Assembly: GCA_016209325.1 (NCBI GenBank)
Contig: JACQWJ010000025.1
Location: 1 to 46,858, forward strand
DNA length: 46,858 bases
From: Candidatus Uhrbacteria bacterium
GTDB taxonomy: Bacteria > Patescibacteriota > Patescibacteriia > UBA9934 > GWF2-40-263
Reading direction: 5' to 3'
The notes beneath the pieces are model-generated. The model was not told where the DNA came from and did no database searches. It saw only the letters and a program-made list of their open reading frames with translations. Below, one piece after another: positions 18,341-27,161 of this stretch. The position numbers and the translations under genes were made by a program. Numbering within the stretch: the first letter of the stretch is position 1; every line of letters starts with the position of its first letter.

Positions 18341-18518
18341 TCTGTTGATCGGAAGCGGTGTCAGCGCGAGTACCGTTTTTCCGTTTCCAACGCCATGCCC
18401 CCATGTGTTTCTCACGCTTGTTCCCCCATTCTTTTTTTGGTATGCTACCTCCGTTACTTGTACGTTCAGACAAAAATTGTCCGTTTAACGTCTGCCTATG
18501 ATCGAAGGAGGAACCTCG

Positions 18519-18734
18519 TTGGATTTCATTTCCGCTCATCCCGAAGCGTCTCCCGACGCCGAGCGCGTCCGCACGGAGATGGAAGAGGCGCTGGCGGAAG
18601 TCTTGGATACAGGCGTTTTCGGATCCCCCGAACACCGCGTCGCGGCCTGTCTTGGCTCGCTGTGCCTTGATTTGCCCCGTTGCGACAGCGTCCTGGATAC
18701 CCTGTTTCCCGTTCCCGGTGCCGCGCATGCGTGA
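18519..18734 (+). CDS. hypothetical protein
   Basis: TTG start at 18519 preceded by AGGAGG (GAAGGAGGAACCTCGTTG); C-terminus overlaps the next ATG. Confidence 0.5.
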   Translation: MDFISAHPEASPDAERVRTEMEEALAEVLDTGVFGSPEHRVAACLGSLCLDLPRCDSVLDTLFPVPGAAHA

Positions 18735-19032
18735 AGATATGGTTGAACATGATTCCACGGAGACACAGCGACTTCTCGTCATTTTTGAACGCCTTCAGGT
18801 CGGAGAAGGGACGCGCGGGGAGATGCTGGCCTTTTATCATCAATTGTCGCCTCCCAAGCAGGAACGCGTTTTACGCGTCCTGGAAGCGGAGGATCCGGAC
18901 ATCGCACGGCTCATCGTCGCGACAGTCCCAAAAATGCGAGCCGTGTTGGAGGGGAGGGGTACATCCCCCCGCACGTTCGTCCAGTCGGTCATGACTGTCT
19001 TGAAAAATCTAACACCGCATCGCGATGTCTGA
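18727..19032 (+). CDS. hypothetical helical protein
   Basis: MREDMVEHDSTETQRLLVIFERLQVGEGTRGEMLAFYHQLSPPKQERVLRVLEAEDPD; start overlaps the preceding ORF. Confidence 0.55.
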   Translation: MREDMVEHDSTETQRLLVIFERLQVGEGTRGEMLAFYHQLSPPKQERVLRVLEAEDPDIARLIVATVPKMRAVLEGRGTSPRTFVQSVMTVLKNLTPHRDV

Positions 19033-19038
19033 CGCCTT

Positions 19039-19548
19039 ATGCCCAATACCTGCCTGTTTATCGGACGCTTCCAGCCATTCCACAATGGCCACCTCATCGT
19101 GCTGAAAGGTATGGTGAAGCTGTGCAAAAGGATCGTGATTGGTATCGGCAGTCCGCATGAGTCCGGTACGGCTGAGAGCCCGTTTTCCTCCGCGGAACGG
19201 CACGACATGATCCAACGCGCGCTCCAGGGTGTGGACCTCATCCCCCTCCACGACATCAGTCTCGTCGACATGCCGGATGGAGAGGACGACGCCGCATGGG
19301 CCAAACGCTGCCTCGAGCTCGCCGGCGGCGACGTCGCCAAGGTCTGGACGGGAAACGCCTGGACTCAGAAGAGTTTTGAAGCGATCAACGTTCCGGTTCA
19401 GGCCATAAAGGAAGTCCCCGGCATTAGTGCCACCGAAGTCCGCCGTCGTATGACTGCGGGGGAGGATTGGAAAAAACTGGTCCCCCCGGAAGTCGCGGAA
19501 TTCATTGCCTCGGTTGAAGGTGTCGAGCGGATGCAGAAGTTTGGTTAG
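19039..19548 (+). CDS. nadM: nicotinamide-nucleotide adenylyltransferase-like nucleotidyltransferase
   Basis: GRFQPFHNGHLIVLKGM (HxGH motif), SAERHDMIQRAL, GISATEVRRRM. Confidence 0.8.
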   Translation: MPNTCLFIGRFQPFHNGHLIVLKGMVKLCKRIVIGIGSPHESGTAESPFSSAERHDMIQRALQGVDLIPLHDISLVDMPDGEDDAAWAKRCLELAGGDVAKVWTGNAWTQKSFEAINVPVQAIKEVPGISATEVRRRMTAGEDWKKLVPPEVAEFIASVEGVERMQKFG

Positions 19549-19648
19549 ACCTCTTTTCGGGACCGTGTTACGATTTGCGTACAATTACCCTGATCCCACC
19601 CCCTAGAGACCTGGTCTTTTGGGGACGTTGCGTTTTCATGGATATGTT

Positions 19649-21787
19649 ATGCCTTTCCAGCTTACATCCGACTACCAGCCTGCCGGAGACCAGCCCAAGG
19701 CCATTCGGGAATTGACTGAAGGGCTTCAGGCCGGCGCGCGGCACCAGACCCTGCTTGGCGTGACCGGGTCGGGCAAGACCTTCACCATGGCGAACGTGAT
19801 TCAGCATATCCAGCGACCCACGCTCGTGATCGCGCACAACAAGACGCTCGCTGCCCAGCTGTGTAACGAGTTTCGGGAATTCTTTCCCCACAACGCGGTT
19901 GAGTACTTCGTCAGCTATTACGACTACTACCAGCCCGAGGCCTACCTGCCGCGCACGGACACCTACATTGAAAAGGAGGCCATGATCAACCAGGAGATCG
20001 ATCGGCTGCGCCACGCCGCCACTCAGGCGCTCCTGTCCCGCGAGGACGTCATCATCGTCTCTTCCGTTTCCTGCATCTACGGCTTGGGCTCTCCGAAAGA
20101 ATACGAGGCAACCGTGCTTCATTTGACCGTCGGGGACGCCGGCGTCACGCGCGAGGAAGTCCTCCACCGGCTGGTCGACATGCAGTTCGAGCGCACCACG
20201 GCCGACGTGGAGCGCGGCCATTTCCGCGCCCGCGGCGACGTGATCGAGGTCATGCCCGTCAACGAGGAGCGGCTGTACCGCATTCAGTTCGACGGCGGCC
20301 GGATCGGCGGCATCCAGCTTCTGGACGGGGTTTCGCGTCGGGAATGGGAACGCCCCCGCGACGTCTGGATCTTTCCGGCCAAGCATTACGTGGTCTCGCC
20401 ACTTCTGAAGGATCAGGCGCTCCGCAACATCGAGCGGGAGCTCGGGGAGCAGCTGGCGCAGTTCGACGCCGAGGGGAAGCTCCTTGAGGCCGAGCGCCTG
20501 AAGCGCCGTACGCGCTACGACCTCGAGATGATCCGCGAGGTGGGTTCCTGCAACGGCATCGAGAACTATTCGCGCCACTTCGACGGCCGCGCGATGGGCG
20601 ATCCGCCGTTCACGCTTCTCGACTACTTTCCGAAGGATTTCGTCGCCATGATCGACGAGTCGCATGTGACGATTCCGCAGGTCGGCGGCATGTACGAGGG
20701 GGACCAGGCGCGCAAGCGGACGCTGGTCGAGCACGGGTTCCGCCTGCCGTCCGCCCGTGACAACCGCCCGCTTACCTTCGCCGAGTTTGAGGCGCGCGTC
20801 GGCCGCGTGATTTTCACGAGCGCCACCCCGGGCCCGTATGAGCGCGCGAAGAGTTCGCGTGTCGTCGAGCAGAACATCCGCCCCACGGGCCTGGTCGATC
20901 CGGAAATCGACGTGCGCCCCGTGACTCCCGGCAAACCCCCTCTTGGCTCCCCCTTGATAAGGGGGGGAAACGCGATTTCCCCCCTGCCCGAGGGGGGGCA
21001 AGGGGGGGTGGGAGCCTGGGGTCAAGTCGACGACCTGATCGGCGAGATCAAGGACCGCGTCGCGAGGAACGAGCGGACCCTCGTGACGACGCTCACGAAG
21101 AAGATGGCCGAGGACCTGTCCGAGTTCCTGCGCGAGCAGGGCGTGAAGGTCCAGAACCTCCATTCGGACGTCGAAACCCTCGACCGCAGCACCAATCTGA
21201 CCGAGTTCCGCAAGGGAACCTACGACGTCCTCGTCGGCGTAAACCTGCTGCGCGAAGGTTTGGACCTGCCGGAAGTCACCTTGGTCGCCATTCTCGACGC
21301 GGACAAGGAAGGGTTCCTGCGCTCCGAGACGTCGCTCATCCAGACCATCGGCCGCGCGGCGCGCAACGTCCTCGGCCGGGTCATCCTGTACGCCGACAAC
21401 GTGACGGGGTCGCTGGAGCGCGCGTTACGCGAAACCAACCGTCGTCGCGAGATCCAGCTCGCCTACAACAAGGAACACGGCATCACGCCGAAGACCGTCG
21501 AGAAGAAAATCAGCGACATTCGCGATATGTTCGGCGGGCAAGGGGAATCGACGACCGAACAGATTCTCAAACTCGAGCTCACTGCGGACACGCGCGAGAT
21601 CGAGGAGGTCATCCGGTCCAAGGAATACGACATGAAGGAGGCGGCACGGCATCTCGACTTCGAGACCGCCGCCATCCTGCGCGACGAGATCGCGCTCCTG
21701 CAAAAAGAGTTGGATCAGAAGACGAAAAAATCCACGGTGCCGAAGAAGCGGAAGAAAGACGTACCTTCGGATTCATTGGATGCATGA
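19649..21787 (+). CDS. uvrB: UvrABC system protein B
   Basis: MPFQLTSDYQPAGDQPKAIRELTEGL, GVTGSGKTFTMANVI, YFVSYYDYYQPEAYLPRTDTYIEKE, VNLLREGLDLPEVTLVAILDADKEGFLRS, C-terminal UVR motif. Start refined to ATG 19649. Confidence 0.97.
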   Translation: MPFQLTSDYQPAGDQPKAIRELTEGLQAGARHQTLLGVTGSGKTFTMANVIQHIQRPTLVIAHNKTLAAQLCNEFREFFPHNAVEYFVSYYDYYQPEAYLPRTDTYIEKEAMINQEIDRLRHAATQALLSREDVIIVSSVSCIYGLGSPKEYEATVLHLTVGDAGVTREEVLHRLVDMQFERTTADVERGHFRARGDVIEVMPVNEERLYRIQFDGGRIGGIQLLDGVSRREWERPRDVWIFPAKHYVVSPLLKDQALRNIERELGEQLAQFDAEGKLLEAERLKRRTRYDLEMIREVGSCNGIENYSRHFDGRAMGDPPFTLLDYFPKDFVAMIDESHVTIPQVGGMYEGDQARKRTLVEHGFRLPSARDNRPLTFAEFEARVGRVIFTSATPGPYERAKSSRVVEQNIRPTGLVDPEIDVRPVTPGKPPLGSPLIRGGNAISPLPEGGQGGVGAWGQVDDLIGEIKDRVARNERTLVTTLTKKMAEDLSEFLREQGVKVQNLHSDVETLDRSTNLTEFRKGTYDVLVGVNLLREGLDLPEVTLVAILDADKEGFLRSETSLIQTIGRAARNVLGRVILYADNVTGSLERALRETNRRREIQLAYNKEHGITPKTVEKKISDIRDMFGGQGESTTEQILKLELTADTREIEEVIRSKEYDMKEAARHLDFETAAILRDEIALLQKELDQKTKKSTVPKKRKKDVPSDSLDA
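20921..21019 (+). repeat. 99-nt in-frame GC-rich palindromic repeat insertion within uvrB
   Basis: 33 codons (VTPGKPPLGSPLIRGGNAISPLPEGGQGGVGAW) between the conserved ...EIDVRP and GQVDDLIGEI; contains CCCCCTTgatAAGGGGG and CCCCCC...GGGGGG palindromes. Confidence 0.85.
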
Positions 21788-21794
21788 TGTTCCT

Positions 21795-21923
21795 TGAGAC
21801 TGTAGAAAAATGAAAAACATGGGGCTCTTTTATCACTTTTGACTTTTTCACTGCGCAAATACGGCCTTGTATTCTGTTGATTCCGCAGAATGTCATTTCG
21901 AAAAATATTTTTCTACAGTCTCA
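21795..21923. mobile_element. 129-bp MITE-like element with 17-bp perfect terminal inverted repeats
   Basis: TGAGACTGTAGAAAAAT (21795-21811) / ATTTTTCTACAGTCTCA (21907-21923); no coding capacity; no clear TSD seen. Confidence 0.7.
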
Positions 21924-22000
21924 CGGTAAAAATTCACTCCAAACCAAACCCCGCCAATCCCGAGGAAGGTCTGGATGGCGGGGCGGCTGGTCCCGGGATT

Positions 22001-22074
22001 TGGACCTGACGGGATTTGAACCCGTAATTTCCGTTGTCAACGCGGACGAAGTTGCCAGTTACTTCCACAGGCCC
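22001..22074 (-). tRNA. tRNA-like gene, possibly tRNA-Val(GAC), with irregular anticodon arm
   Basis: Minus strand GGGCCTG TG GAAG TAACTGGCAA CTTC ... ACGGG TTCAAAT CCCGT CAGGTCC A: 7-bp acceptor with one G-U, D-arm with GG, perfect T-arm; the anticodon region TCCGCGTTGACAACGGA pairs imperfectly; no encoded CCA. Confidence 0.6.
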
Positions 22075-22240
22075 GAGTCCTTCCCGGGGCGAATAAACAA
22101 AAAGATCCCTCGCCTGTATGGGGGAGGAATCTATTTGTGACAACGGGAACAAATTCCATGTGGAACTTCGTCCGCTTAAACCTATTGCACCATAAAGAAA
22201 TGCGTTTGTCAATCCTCCAGCTGTTGAAAAATCACGCGAT

Positions 22241-24901
22241 ATGCAAAATAACATCGTTATCAAGGGCGCACGGGAGCACAATTTGAAGAACATCACCCTC
22301 GAGTTGCCCCGGAACAAGCTCATCTGCTTTACCGGCCTCTCCGGCTCGGGGAAGTCGAGTTTGGCGTTCGACACGATTTTCGCCGAGGGACAGCGGCGCT
22401 ACATCGAGTCCTTGTCGGCGTACGCCCGCCAGTTTTTGGGACAGATGGAGAAGCCGGACGTGGACGAGATTGAGGGATTGTCGCCCGCCATCTCGATCGA
22501 CCAGAAGGTGCACTCCGCCAATCCGCGCTCGACTGTGGCCACGATCACGGAGATTTACGACTACCTGCGGGTCCTGTTCGCCCGGGTAGGCAAGCCCCAC
22601 TGCCCGACGTGCAAGCAGGAGATCAAGAAGCTCACGAACGAGGAGATGGTGGATGTGGTCTTGAAAAGGGTTGAAAAGGGACAGGGAGGGAAAGGGGGCG
22701 AGGGAGGAGAAGGTGGATCGAAGAGGAAAAAGAACGAAAGTCCTACGGTAAAGATTTTAGCCCCCGTCGTTCGCGGGCGGAAGGGCGAGTACTATCAGTT
22801 GCTGTACGACCTTTACAACTCCGGCTTCGCCCGCGTGCGCATCGACGGGAAGGAGTACGCTCTGAACGAGCAGATCAAGCTCGGGCGCTACCAACAGCAC
22901 ACGATCGAGGTGGTCGTGGACACGATTCCGGCAAAGAGTCTTCTCCCCCTTACCAATGGGGAGCTAGAGGGGGTTGCCTCCGACACGCGTCAGCGTCTGG
23001 CTGAAGGGCTCGAGACGGCCGTGGAGAAGGGGAATGATGTTGCGATCATCGTCTATCCGGACGGAAGTGAGCAGCCGCTGTCTTCCAAATTCAGCTGCCC
23101 GAACGACGGCTTCTCGTTTCCCGAAATCGAGCCGCGGCTCTTCTCGTTCAACTCGCCCTACGGCGCCTGCCCCGCCTGCCATGGGTTGGGAACAGCGGAC
23201 CTCTTCAGCGAGGACATGTGCCAGACGTGCCAAGGCGACCGGCTGCGTCCAGAAGCGCTGCATGTGTGGCTGCCGGCATGGGACACGCAAGACTCCCTCC
23301 ACGCAGGACCTCCCCTTAACCCCTCCTTGGTAAGGAGGGGAAATACGCCGGGTCTGTCGATCGTCGACCTGTCGTCCATGTCGATCGAGCGCGCTGCCGA
23401 CTACTTCCTGACGGTCGAGATGACCGAGCGTCAGCGGGAGATCGCGGGACCGGCCCTGAAGGAGATCCTGAACCGGCTCCAGTTCATGCTCGACGTCGGG
23501 CTCCACTACCTCACGCTCCGGCGCATGGCCGGCAGCCTGTCGGGGGGCGAGGCGCAGCGCATCCGCCTCGCGTCCCAGGTCGGCTCGCGGCTCGTCGGTG
23601 CCCTGTACGTGCTCGACGAGCCCACGATCGGCCTCCACCAGCGCGACAACGACCGCCTTATCCAGACCTTGACGGAATTGCGCGACTTGGGGAATACAGT
23701 GATCGTGGTCGAGCACGACGAGGACACGATCCGTGCGTCCGACTACATGGTCGAGATCGGTCCCGGTGCCGGCGTTCACGGGGGGCAGGTCGTCGCGGCC
23801 GGTCCGGTGCCGAAGGTATTCGACGCGCCCGGATCGATGACGGGCGCGTACATGCGCGGCGACCGGAAGATTCCCGTGCCAGAAAAGCGGCGCGCCGTCG
23901 GAAGCGACGCGATCAAGGTCCGTGGCGCGTCCGAGAACAACTTGAAGAACGTCGACGTCGATATTCCGCTCCGCCGGTTCGTGTGCGTGACGGGCGTTTC
24001 CGGCTCCGGCAAGTCGACCCTTGCCTACGACACCATGTATAAGGAGCTGTCCCGCCGTCTGTACGGGTCCAAGGCCGTGCCGGGGAAGCACAAGGCGGTC
24101 CTCGGGGCCGAGTACGTCGACAAGGCCATCCTGATCGACCAGTCCCCGATCGGTCGCACGTCCCGCAGCAACCCTGCGACCTACACAGGCGCCTGGGGGC
24201 CCATCCGCGAAATGTTTTCCGCCACGGCCGAAGCGCGCTACCGTGGCTACAAGCCGGGACGCTTCAGCTTCAACGTGCCAGGTGGACGCTGCGAGAACTG
24301 CGAGGGGCACGGGACCATCGCCATCGAGATGCACTTCCTGCCGACCGTGCACGTCACATGCGACGTGTGCAAGGGAAAGCGTTTTGACCGCGAAACGTTA
24401 GAGATCGAGTACAAGGAAAAGAATGTTTTTCAAGTTCTTGAAATGACCGTTGAAGAATCCGCGGCATTCTTCAAAGATATCCCATTTGTGTCTGACAAGA
24501 TGGAGACCCTGAACCGGGTCGGGCTCGGCTATCTCAAGCTCGGCCAGCCGGCTCCCACCCTTTCGGGCGGGGAAGCGCAGCGCGTGAAGCTTTCGTCGGA
24601 GCTATCCAAGCGTTCCACGGGTCGAACACTCTATTTGCTCGACGAGCCGACGACCGGCCTGCACTTCGCCGACATCGAGCAGCTCCTGAAGGTCCTGCAC
24701 GCGCTCGTTGACCACGGCAATTCCGTCATTGTGATCGAGCACAACTTGGACGTGATCAAGACCGCGGATTGGCTCATCGACCTCGGTCCGGAGGGCGGGG
24801 ACAAGGGCGGGGAGATCGTGTGCGTGGGTACGCCTGAGGACATCGCGCGCAACGCGAAGAGCCATACGGGTCACTACCTCCGACGCATGCTCAAAGCCTG
24901 A
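22241..24901 (+). CDS. uvrA: UvrABC system protein A
   Basis: [112 protein letters not shown]. Confidence 0.97.
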   Translation: MQNNIVIKGAREHNLKNITLELPRNKLICFTGLSGSGKSSLAFDTIFAEGQRRYIESLSAYARQFLGQMEKPDVDEIEGLSPAISIDQKVHSANPRSTVATITEIYDYLRVLFARVGKPHCPTCKQEIKKLTNEEMVDVVLKRVEKGQGGKGGEGGEGGSKRKKNESPTVKILAPVVRGRKGEYYQLLYDLYNSGFARVRIDGKEYALNEQIKLGRYQQHTIEVVVDTIPAKSLLPLTNGELEGVASDTRQRLAEGLETAVEKGNDVAIIVYPDGSEQPLSSKFSCPNDGFSFPEIEPRLFSFNSPYGACPACHGLGTADLFSEDMCQTCQGDRLRPEALHVWLPAWDTQDSLHAGPPLNPSLVRRGNTPGLSIVDLSSMSIERAADYFLTVEMTERQREIAGPALKEILNRLQFMLDVGLHYLTLRRMAGSLSGGEAQRIRLASQVGSRLVGALYVLDEPTIGLHQRDNDRLIQTLTELRDLGNTVIVVEHDEDTIRASDYMVEIGPGAGVHGGQVVAAGPVPKVFDAPGSMTGAYMRGDRKIPVPEKRRAVGSDAIKVRGASENNLKNVDVDIPLRRFVCVTGVSGSGKSTLAYDTMYKELSRRLYGSKAVPGKHKAVLGAEYVDKAILIDQSPIGRTSRSNPATYTGAWGPIREMFSATAEARYRGYKPGRFSFNVPGGRCENCEGHGTIAIEMHFLPTVHVTCDVCKGKRFDRETLEIEYKEKNVFQVLEMTVEESAAFFKDIPFVSDKMETLNRVGLGYLKLGQPAPTLSGGEAQRVKLSSELSKRSTGRTLYLLDEPTTGLHFADIEQLLKVLHALVDHGNSVIVIEHNLDVIKTADWLIDLGPEGGDKGGEIVCVGTPEDIARNAKSHTGHYLRRMLKA
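22935..22982 (+). repeat. GC-rich palindromic repeat inserted in frame in uvrA (copy 1)
   Basis: CTCCCCCTTACCAATGGGGAGCTAGAGGGGGTTGCCTCCG, encoding [15 protein letters not shown]. Confidence 0.75.
23303..23350 (+). repeat. GC-rich palindromic repeat inserted in frame in uvrA (copy 2)
   Basis: CCTCCCCTTAACCCCTCCTTGGTAAGGAGGGG, encoding [13 protein letters not shown]; its 21-bp core equals the reverse complement of 2737-2757. Confidence 0.8.
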
Positions 24902-24919
24902 AGATTTATTCGTATCTGA

Positions 24920-25387
24920 ATGCCATGCGGTATGGGTTCTCCTAAAGAGCGATTTAAAATGATTCCGGCCGTCTACGTTCTTCTGGCGAGAGAAGGAAAG
25001 GTCCTCCTCATTCGCCGTTTCCAGACCGGCTATTGCGACGGCATGTACACCCTGCCGTCGGGCCATGTGGACGGCGGCGAGTCACTCGTCACCGCCGCAG
25101 TTCGGGAGGCTGCAGAAGAGGTGGGGGTTCGGATCCGTCCGGACCTCATGCGCCTCAGCCATGTCCGCCATCGAAACGCGGAAGACGGCGAACGTCTCGA
25201 TTTCTTTTTCGTGGCAAAATCATGGGAGGGGGAACCGACCAATGCCGAGCCTCACAAATGCGACACATTGCGCTGGGAACAGCTTCAAAACCTTCCAGCG
25301 AACACGCTACCGCATGTTCGTGAAGTGATTACGGCTATTGGGCACGGGGAAACGTATTCAGACGAGGGATTCCACACGTCCGCTTGA
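24920..25387 (+). CDS. NUDIX hydrolase
   Basis: LPSGHVDGGESLVTAAVREAAEEVGVRI matches the Nudix box. The start may be ATG 24959. Confidence 0.92.
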   Translation: MPCGMGSPKERFKMIPAVYVLLAREGKVLLIRRFQTGYCDGMYTLPSGHVDGGESLVTAAVREAAEEVGVRIRPDLMRLSHVRHRNAEDGERLDFFFVAKSWEGEPTNAEPHKCDTLRWEQLQNLPANTLPHVREVITAIGHGETYSDEGFHTSA

Positions 25388-25414
25388 AGTTGTTGGATTT
25401 TTTTACCGCAATCC

Positions 25415-26794
25415 ATGATTCCACCAGCGATCAAAGTCAAAAATAACGAGCTTCCCGACAACTCCGGGGTTTACTTTTATTACGACGCCGGCGGAACCCT
25501 GCTGTATGTCGGCAAAGCCACTTCGCTTCGGAAGCGGGTCGGGTCCTACTTTTTCAAGGCGCATGACAATCGGATCGCGGACTTGGTCCGCAACATCGTT
25601 TTCATCGACTATATCGAGACGCCGACGGTGATCGAGGCGCTCGTGCTTGAGGCCAATCAGATCAAGGCGCTCCGGCCGAAGTACAACATTCTGCAACGCG
25701 ACGACAAGAGTTTCCTCTATCTCGCGGTCACGAACGACCCGTATCCGAAGCCGCTCCTGATGCGCGGTCTCGACCTGGAGCGTTTGGGCGTCGATCCGTT
25801 CGACCGCACGCTGTCGCCCCGCGCCCGCAAGCTGTTCCTGGCCGTGTTCGGACCCTATACGAGCGGATCTTCGCTCCGTCGCGCGCTCGAGTTCATCCGC
25901 AAGGCGATTCCGTGGAGCACGTGCGATCCACCGGAGGCAACCCCCTCCACCTCCCCCTTCGTAAGGGGGAGAGTTGCCCGTCCCTGCTTCAACGTCCATA
26001 TCCGCCTGTGTCCCGGAGTGTGTGCCGGCAAGATCAGCCGGGAGGACTACCGTAAGATCATTCGTCAGCTCATTCTCTTTTTTGAGGGCAAGAAGGCACA
26101 ACTCGTGCGTCAGATGAAAAAAGAGATGGAAGCTGCGTCCAAAGCCCAGCGGTTTGAAGAGGCCAGCCGCTTGCGCAACACCATCTTCGCCCTGGAGCAC
26201 ATCCAGGACGTGGCCCTCGTCATGCGCGACGATGTCGAGCTGCCCTTCAGTCGTACGCCGGAGGAAGGGATCGATTTGAATGGCCGCATTGAAGCGTATG
26301 ACATCAGTAATATTTCCGGAACGTCCGCCGTCGGTTCGATGGTTGTCTTCCAAGAGGGAAAGCCTGCCAAGGACCAATATCGAAAATTCAAAATCAAGAC
26401 CGTCCGCGGCTCCGATGACTTTGCGATGATGGAAGAAGTCATGCGCCGCCGCCTGGCGCGTGCGAAGCATTTTCCAAATGCCTGGCCGCTTCCGGTCCTC
26501 ATGGTCATCGACGGCGGGGAAGGGCAGGTCAGTCACGTCCAGGAAGTTTTGAATGAGATGGAAATCAAACTTCCGATCGTCGGCCTAGCAAAGGGGTTCG
26601 ACCGCAAGCAGGACCGCCTGGTCTTCGACCGGACCGACCCGGAACTCGTCCGCGTCGCCACCCGCGGCAAGGAGCTGTTCCAGCAGGCCCGCGACGAGGC
26701 GCACCGCTTCGCGGTCGCGTACCATCGCAAGGTGCGAGCCAAGGCATTTCTTCCAAAACACAAAAAGAGATATCATGGAGTGAATCCTCTATGA
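25415..26794 (+). CDS. uvrC: UvrABC system protein C
   Basis: LPDNSGVYFYYDAGGTLLYVGKATSLRKRVGSYF (GIY-YIG), RPCFNVHIRLCPGVCAG, FEEASRLRNTI (UVR), MEEVMRRRLAR, PVLMVIDGGEGQV. Confidence 0.95.
   Translation: MIPPAIKVKNNELPDNSGVYFYYDAGGTLLYVGKATSLRKRVGSYFFKAHDNRIADLVRNIVFIDYIETPTVIEALVLEANQIKALRPKYNILQRDDKSFLYLAVTNDPYPKPLLMRGLDLERLGVDPFDRTLSPRARKLFLAVFGPYTSGSSLRRALEFIRKAIPWSTCDPPEATPSTSPFVRGRVARPCFNVHIRLCPGVCAGKISREDYRKIIRQLILFFEGKKAQLVRQMKKEMEAASKAQRFEEASRLRNTIFALEHIQDVALVMRDDVELPFSRTPEEGIDLNGRIEAYDISNISGTSAVGSMVVFQEGKPAKDQYRKFKIKTVRGSDDFAMMEEVMRRRLARAKHFPNAWPLPVLMVIDGGEGQVSHVQEVLNEMEIKLPIVGLAKGFDRKQDRLVFDRTDPELVRVATRGKELFQQARDEAHRFAVAYHRKVRAKAFLPKHKKRYHGVNPL
25932..25980 (+). repeat. GC-rich palindromic repeat inserted in frame in uvrC
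   Basis: CGGAGGCAACCCCCTCCACCTCCCCCTTCGTAAGGGGGAGAGTTGCCCG between the conserved Cys and RPC of the zinc-ligand-like segment. Confidence 0.8.
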
Positions 26795-27030
26795 AATTAT
26801 CCATCCCCGAACTTCTGGGCTGGTACGGCGTCGTCGCGATTCTGCTCGCGTACGTCCTCCTCACTTTTTCCGTTCTCGAATCCCAGAGCCTCGCATACCA
26901 TCTCCTGAACGCGAGCGGGGCGGTGGGGATCGTCGTTGATGCGGTGCATCAAAAAAACTGGCAGCCTGCAGTCCTGAACATCATCTGGCTCGTGATCGCC
27001 GCCATCGCGGTCGGGAGGATTGTGTTTTAA
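26791..27030 (+). CDS. small two/three-TM protein (CBU_0592-like)
   Basis: ATGA overlap with uvrC; LLGWYGVVAILLAYVLLTFSVLESQSLAYHLLNASGAVGIVVDAVHQKNWQPAVLNIIWLVIAAIA. Confidence 0.7.
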   Translation: MKLSIPELLGWYGVVAILLAYVLLTFSVLESQSLAYHLLNASGAVGIVVDAVHQKNWQPAVLNIIWLVIAAIAVGRIVF

Positions 27031-27037
27031 TACAGCC

Positions 27038-27134
27038 TTGTCATCCCGAGCTCGGCGCCCGGCGAAGCCGGGTCCGCCTTTGGCGGAAGGGATCTACCCC
27101 GCTTAGATCCTTCCCGAGACAGTCAGGATGACAA
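27038..27134. repeat. REP-like imperfect palindrome TTGTCATCC...GGATGACAA
   Basis: Terminal arms at 27038-27046 and 27126-27134; internal GGATCT/AGATCC and TCCGCCTTTGGCGGA; intergenic. Confidence 0.75.
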
Positions 27135-27161
27135 ACAAGTATTTTTTGAGGATTTTCGCGT

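Noticed and set aside
19568-21163. 531-aa minus-strand ORF opposite uvrB
   Set aside because: uvrB is unambiguous on +; the minus ORF is a shadow.
22001-22175. tmRNA 3' domain
   Set aside because: The sequence has a normal D-arm and anticodon-like arm in 74 nt and no recognisable tag reading frame; a tRNA-like call is simpler.
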